A stretch of 6,223 bases of DNA, from assembly GCA_031284295.1 (NCBI GenBank), contig JAITAE010000189.1:1-6223 (forward strand). Reading direction: 5' to 3'. Numbering within the stretch: the stretch's first letter is position 1; the number at the start of each line of letters is the position of its first letter. The translations under genes and the position numbers were made by a program. The notes under the pieces were generated by a model. That model saw only the letters and a list, made by a program, of their open reading frames with translations, made no database searches and was not told the DNA's origin. Shown piece by piece: positions 5,913 to 6,223 of this stretch. Origin of the DNA: Spirochaetaceae bacterium. GTDB taxonomy: Bacteria > Spirochaetota > Spirochaetia > Treponematales > Breznakiellaceae.

Positions 5913-6223
5913 TCAGCTTCCAGTGGACGGGTGCAGGAAGCGGATTATCACAATGCCCCTGTGCCCACTGGCGCCATTTTCTTTGCCGTTATTCCCAGCG
6001 GAACCGCCGTCTCCAAAGTTCACACCGTCTTTGCCCTGAACATTAGTATATTTATTATCTTTAAACTCTTGTCCACCGCCGTCTCCGCCGTGTGAAAATT
6101 CGTTCACACCGGTAACATCAGAAATCCATCGGGCGTCATTACTACTTGGAACCCAGCCGTCTCCGCCTTTACCGGGTGCTATATTCCCTGTTTTATTTCC
6201 TTCGGTTACTAGTACTGATGGTG
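5913..6223 (-). CDS. Glycine-rich protein, C-terminal part, cut by the window edge
   Basis: The frame stays open from the right edge to the TGA at 5915-5913, giving at least 102 residues. GTG 6107 is an internal valine codon, not a start: the upstream codons continue without a stop, in the same glycine-rich style (APGKGGDGWVPSS). The sequence is rich in Gly, Asn, Asp and Ser, with repeated GGDG motifs, and ends in GASGHRGIVIIRF plus ten residues. A final G-IVIIRF/Y strand after glycine-rich repeats is a common ending of large bacterial glycine-rich, probably surface or secreted, repeat proteins. The function is unknown and the N-terminus with any signal peptide is outside the window. A strong intrinsic terminator follows the stop. 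Confidence 0.75.
   Translation of the reverse strand, partial: PSVLVTEGNKTGNIAPGKGGDGWVPSSNDARWISDVTGVNEFSHGGDGGGQEFKDNKYTNVQGKDGVNFGDGGSAGNNGKENGASGHRGIVIIRFLHPSTGS

Noticed and set aside
5913..6107. A 64-codon small gene starting at GTG 6107
   Set aside because: The frame continues upstream to the window edge in the same glycine-rich composition, so this is an internal codon of a longer truncated gene.
1..6223. CRISPR array, tRNA, rRNA or insertion-sequence transposase
   Set aside because: I saw no regularly spaced direct repeats, tRNA cloverleaf, rRNA-like stretch or transposase motif on either strand.

Overview
The window carries five intact protein genes and two genes cut by its ends. 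The DNA is moderately GC-rich. A complete lipoprotein-release transporter (LolCDE type) points to a diderm bacterium with lipoproteins in an outer membrane. Strong GGAG-type ribosome-binding sites, a glycine-rich surface-type protein tail and long homopolymer runs would fit a spirochaete such as a gut Treponema. That taxonomic guess is an inference from gene content, and no marker gene here proves it.

Layout, left to right. Positions 1-121 (minus strand) hold the start of an unrecognised reading frame that runs off the left edge. Its ATG lies inside a short repeat box (114-140). Positions 202-1326 (minus) encode a single-domain mannose-1-phosphate guanylyltransferase, which makes GDP-mannose for surface glycans. 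A gene-free divergent spacer of about 340 bases follows, with two stem-loops. Positions 1669-2307 (plus) encode a CBS-CBS-ACT regulatory protein. It converges on the lol operon, with a 14-base G run in the 50-base gap between them. Positions 5759-2358 (minus) are a compact operon in the order permease (LolC/E type), ATPase (LolD), permease (LolC/E type). Upstream of it are a second, inverted copy of the repeat box and a strong intrinsic terminator. The terminator ends a glycine-rich gene that enters from the right edge on the minus strand.

The three lol genes should work as one complex. Two FtsX-type permeases with one transmembrane helix before and three after a large periplasmic domain pair with a cytoplasmic LolD dimer, extract mature lipoproteins from the inner membrane and pass them to a LolA-type carrier. 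The spacing is tight: 8 bases between lolC and lolD, and a probable 5-base overlap between lolD and the second permease. Translation is therefore probably coupled.

The best lead for a second look is the start of the second permease. Its conserved N-terminus has no ATG, GTG or TTG in front of it, but it does have an ATT codon 7 bases after a GGAG, overlapping the lolD stop. The other notable signal is the pair of diverged inverted repeat boxes, each with stem-loops on its outer side, that bracket 5.7 kb of core genes. I found no clear new biological system in the window.
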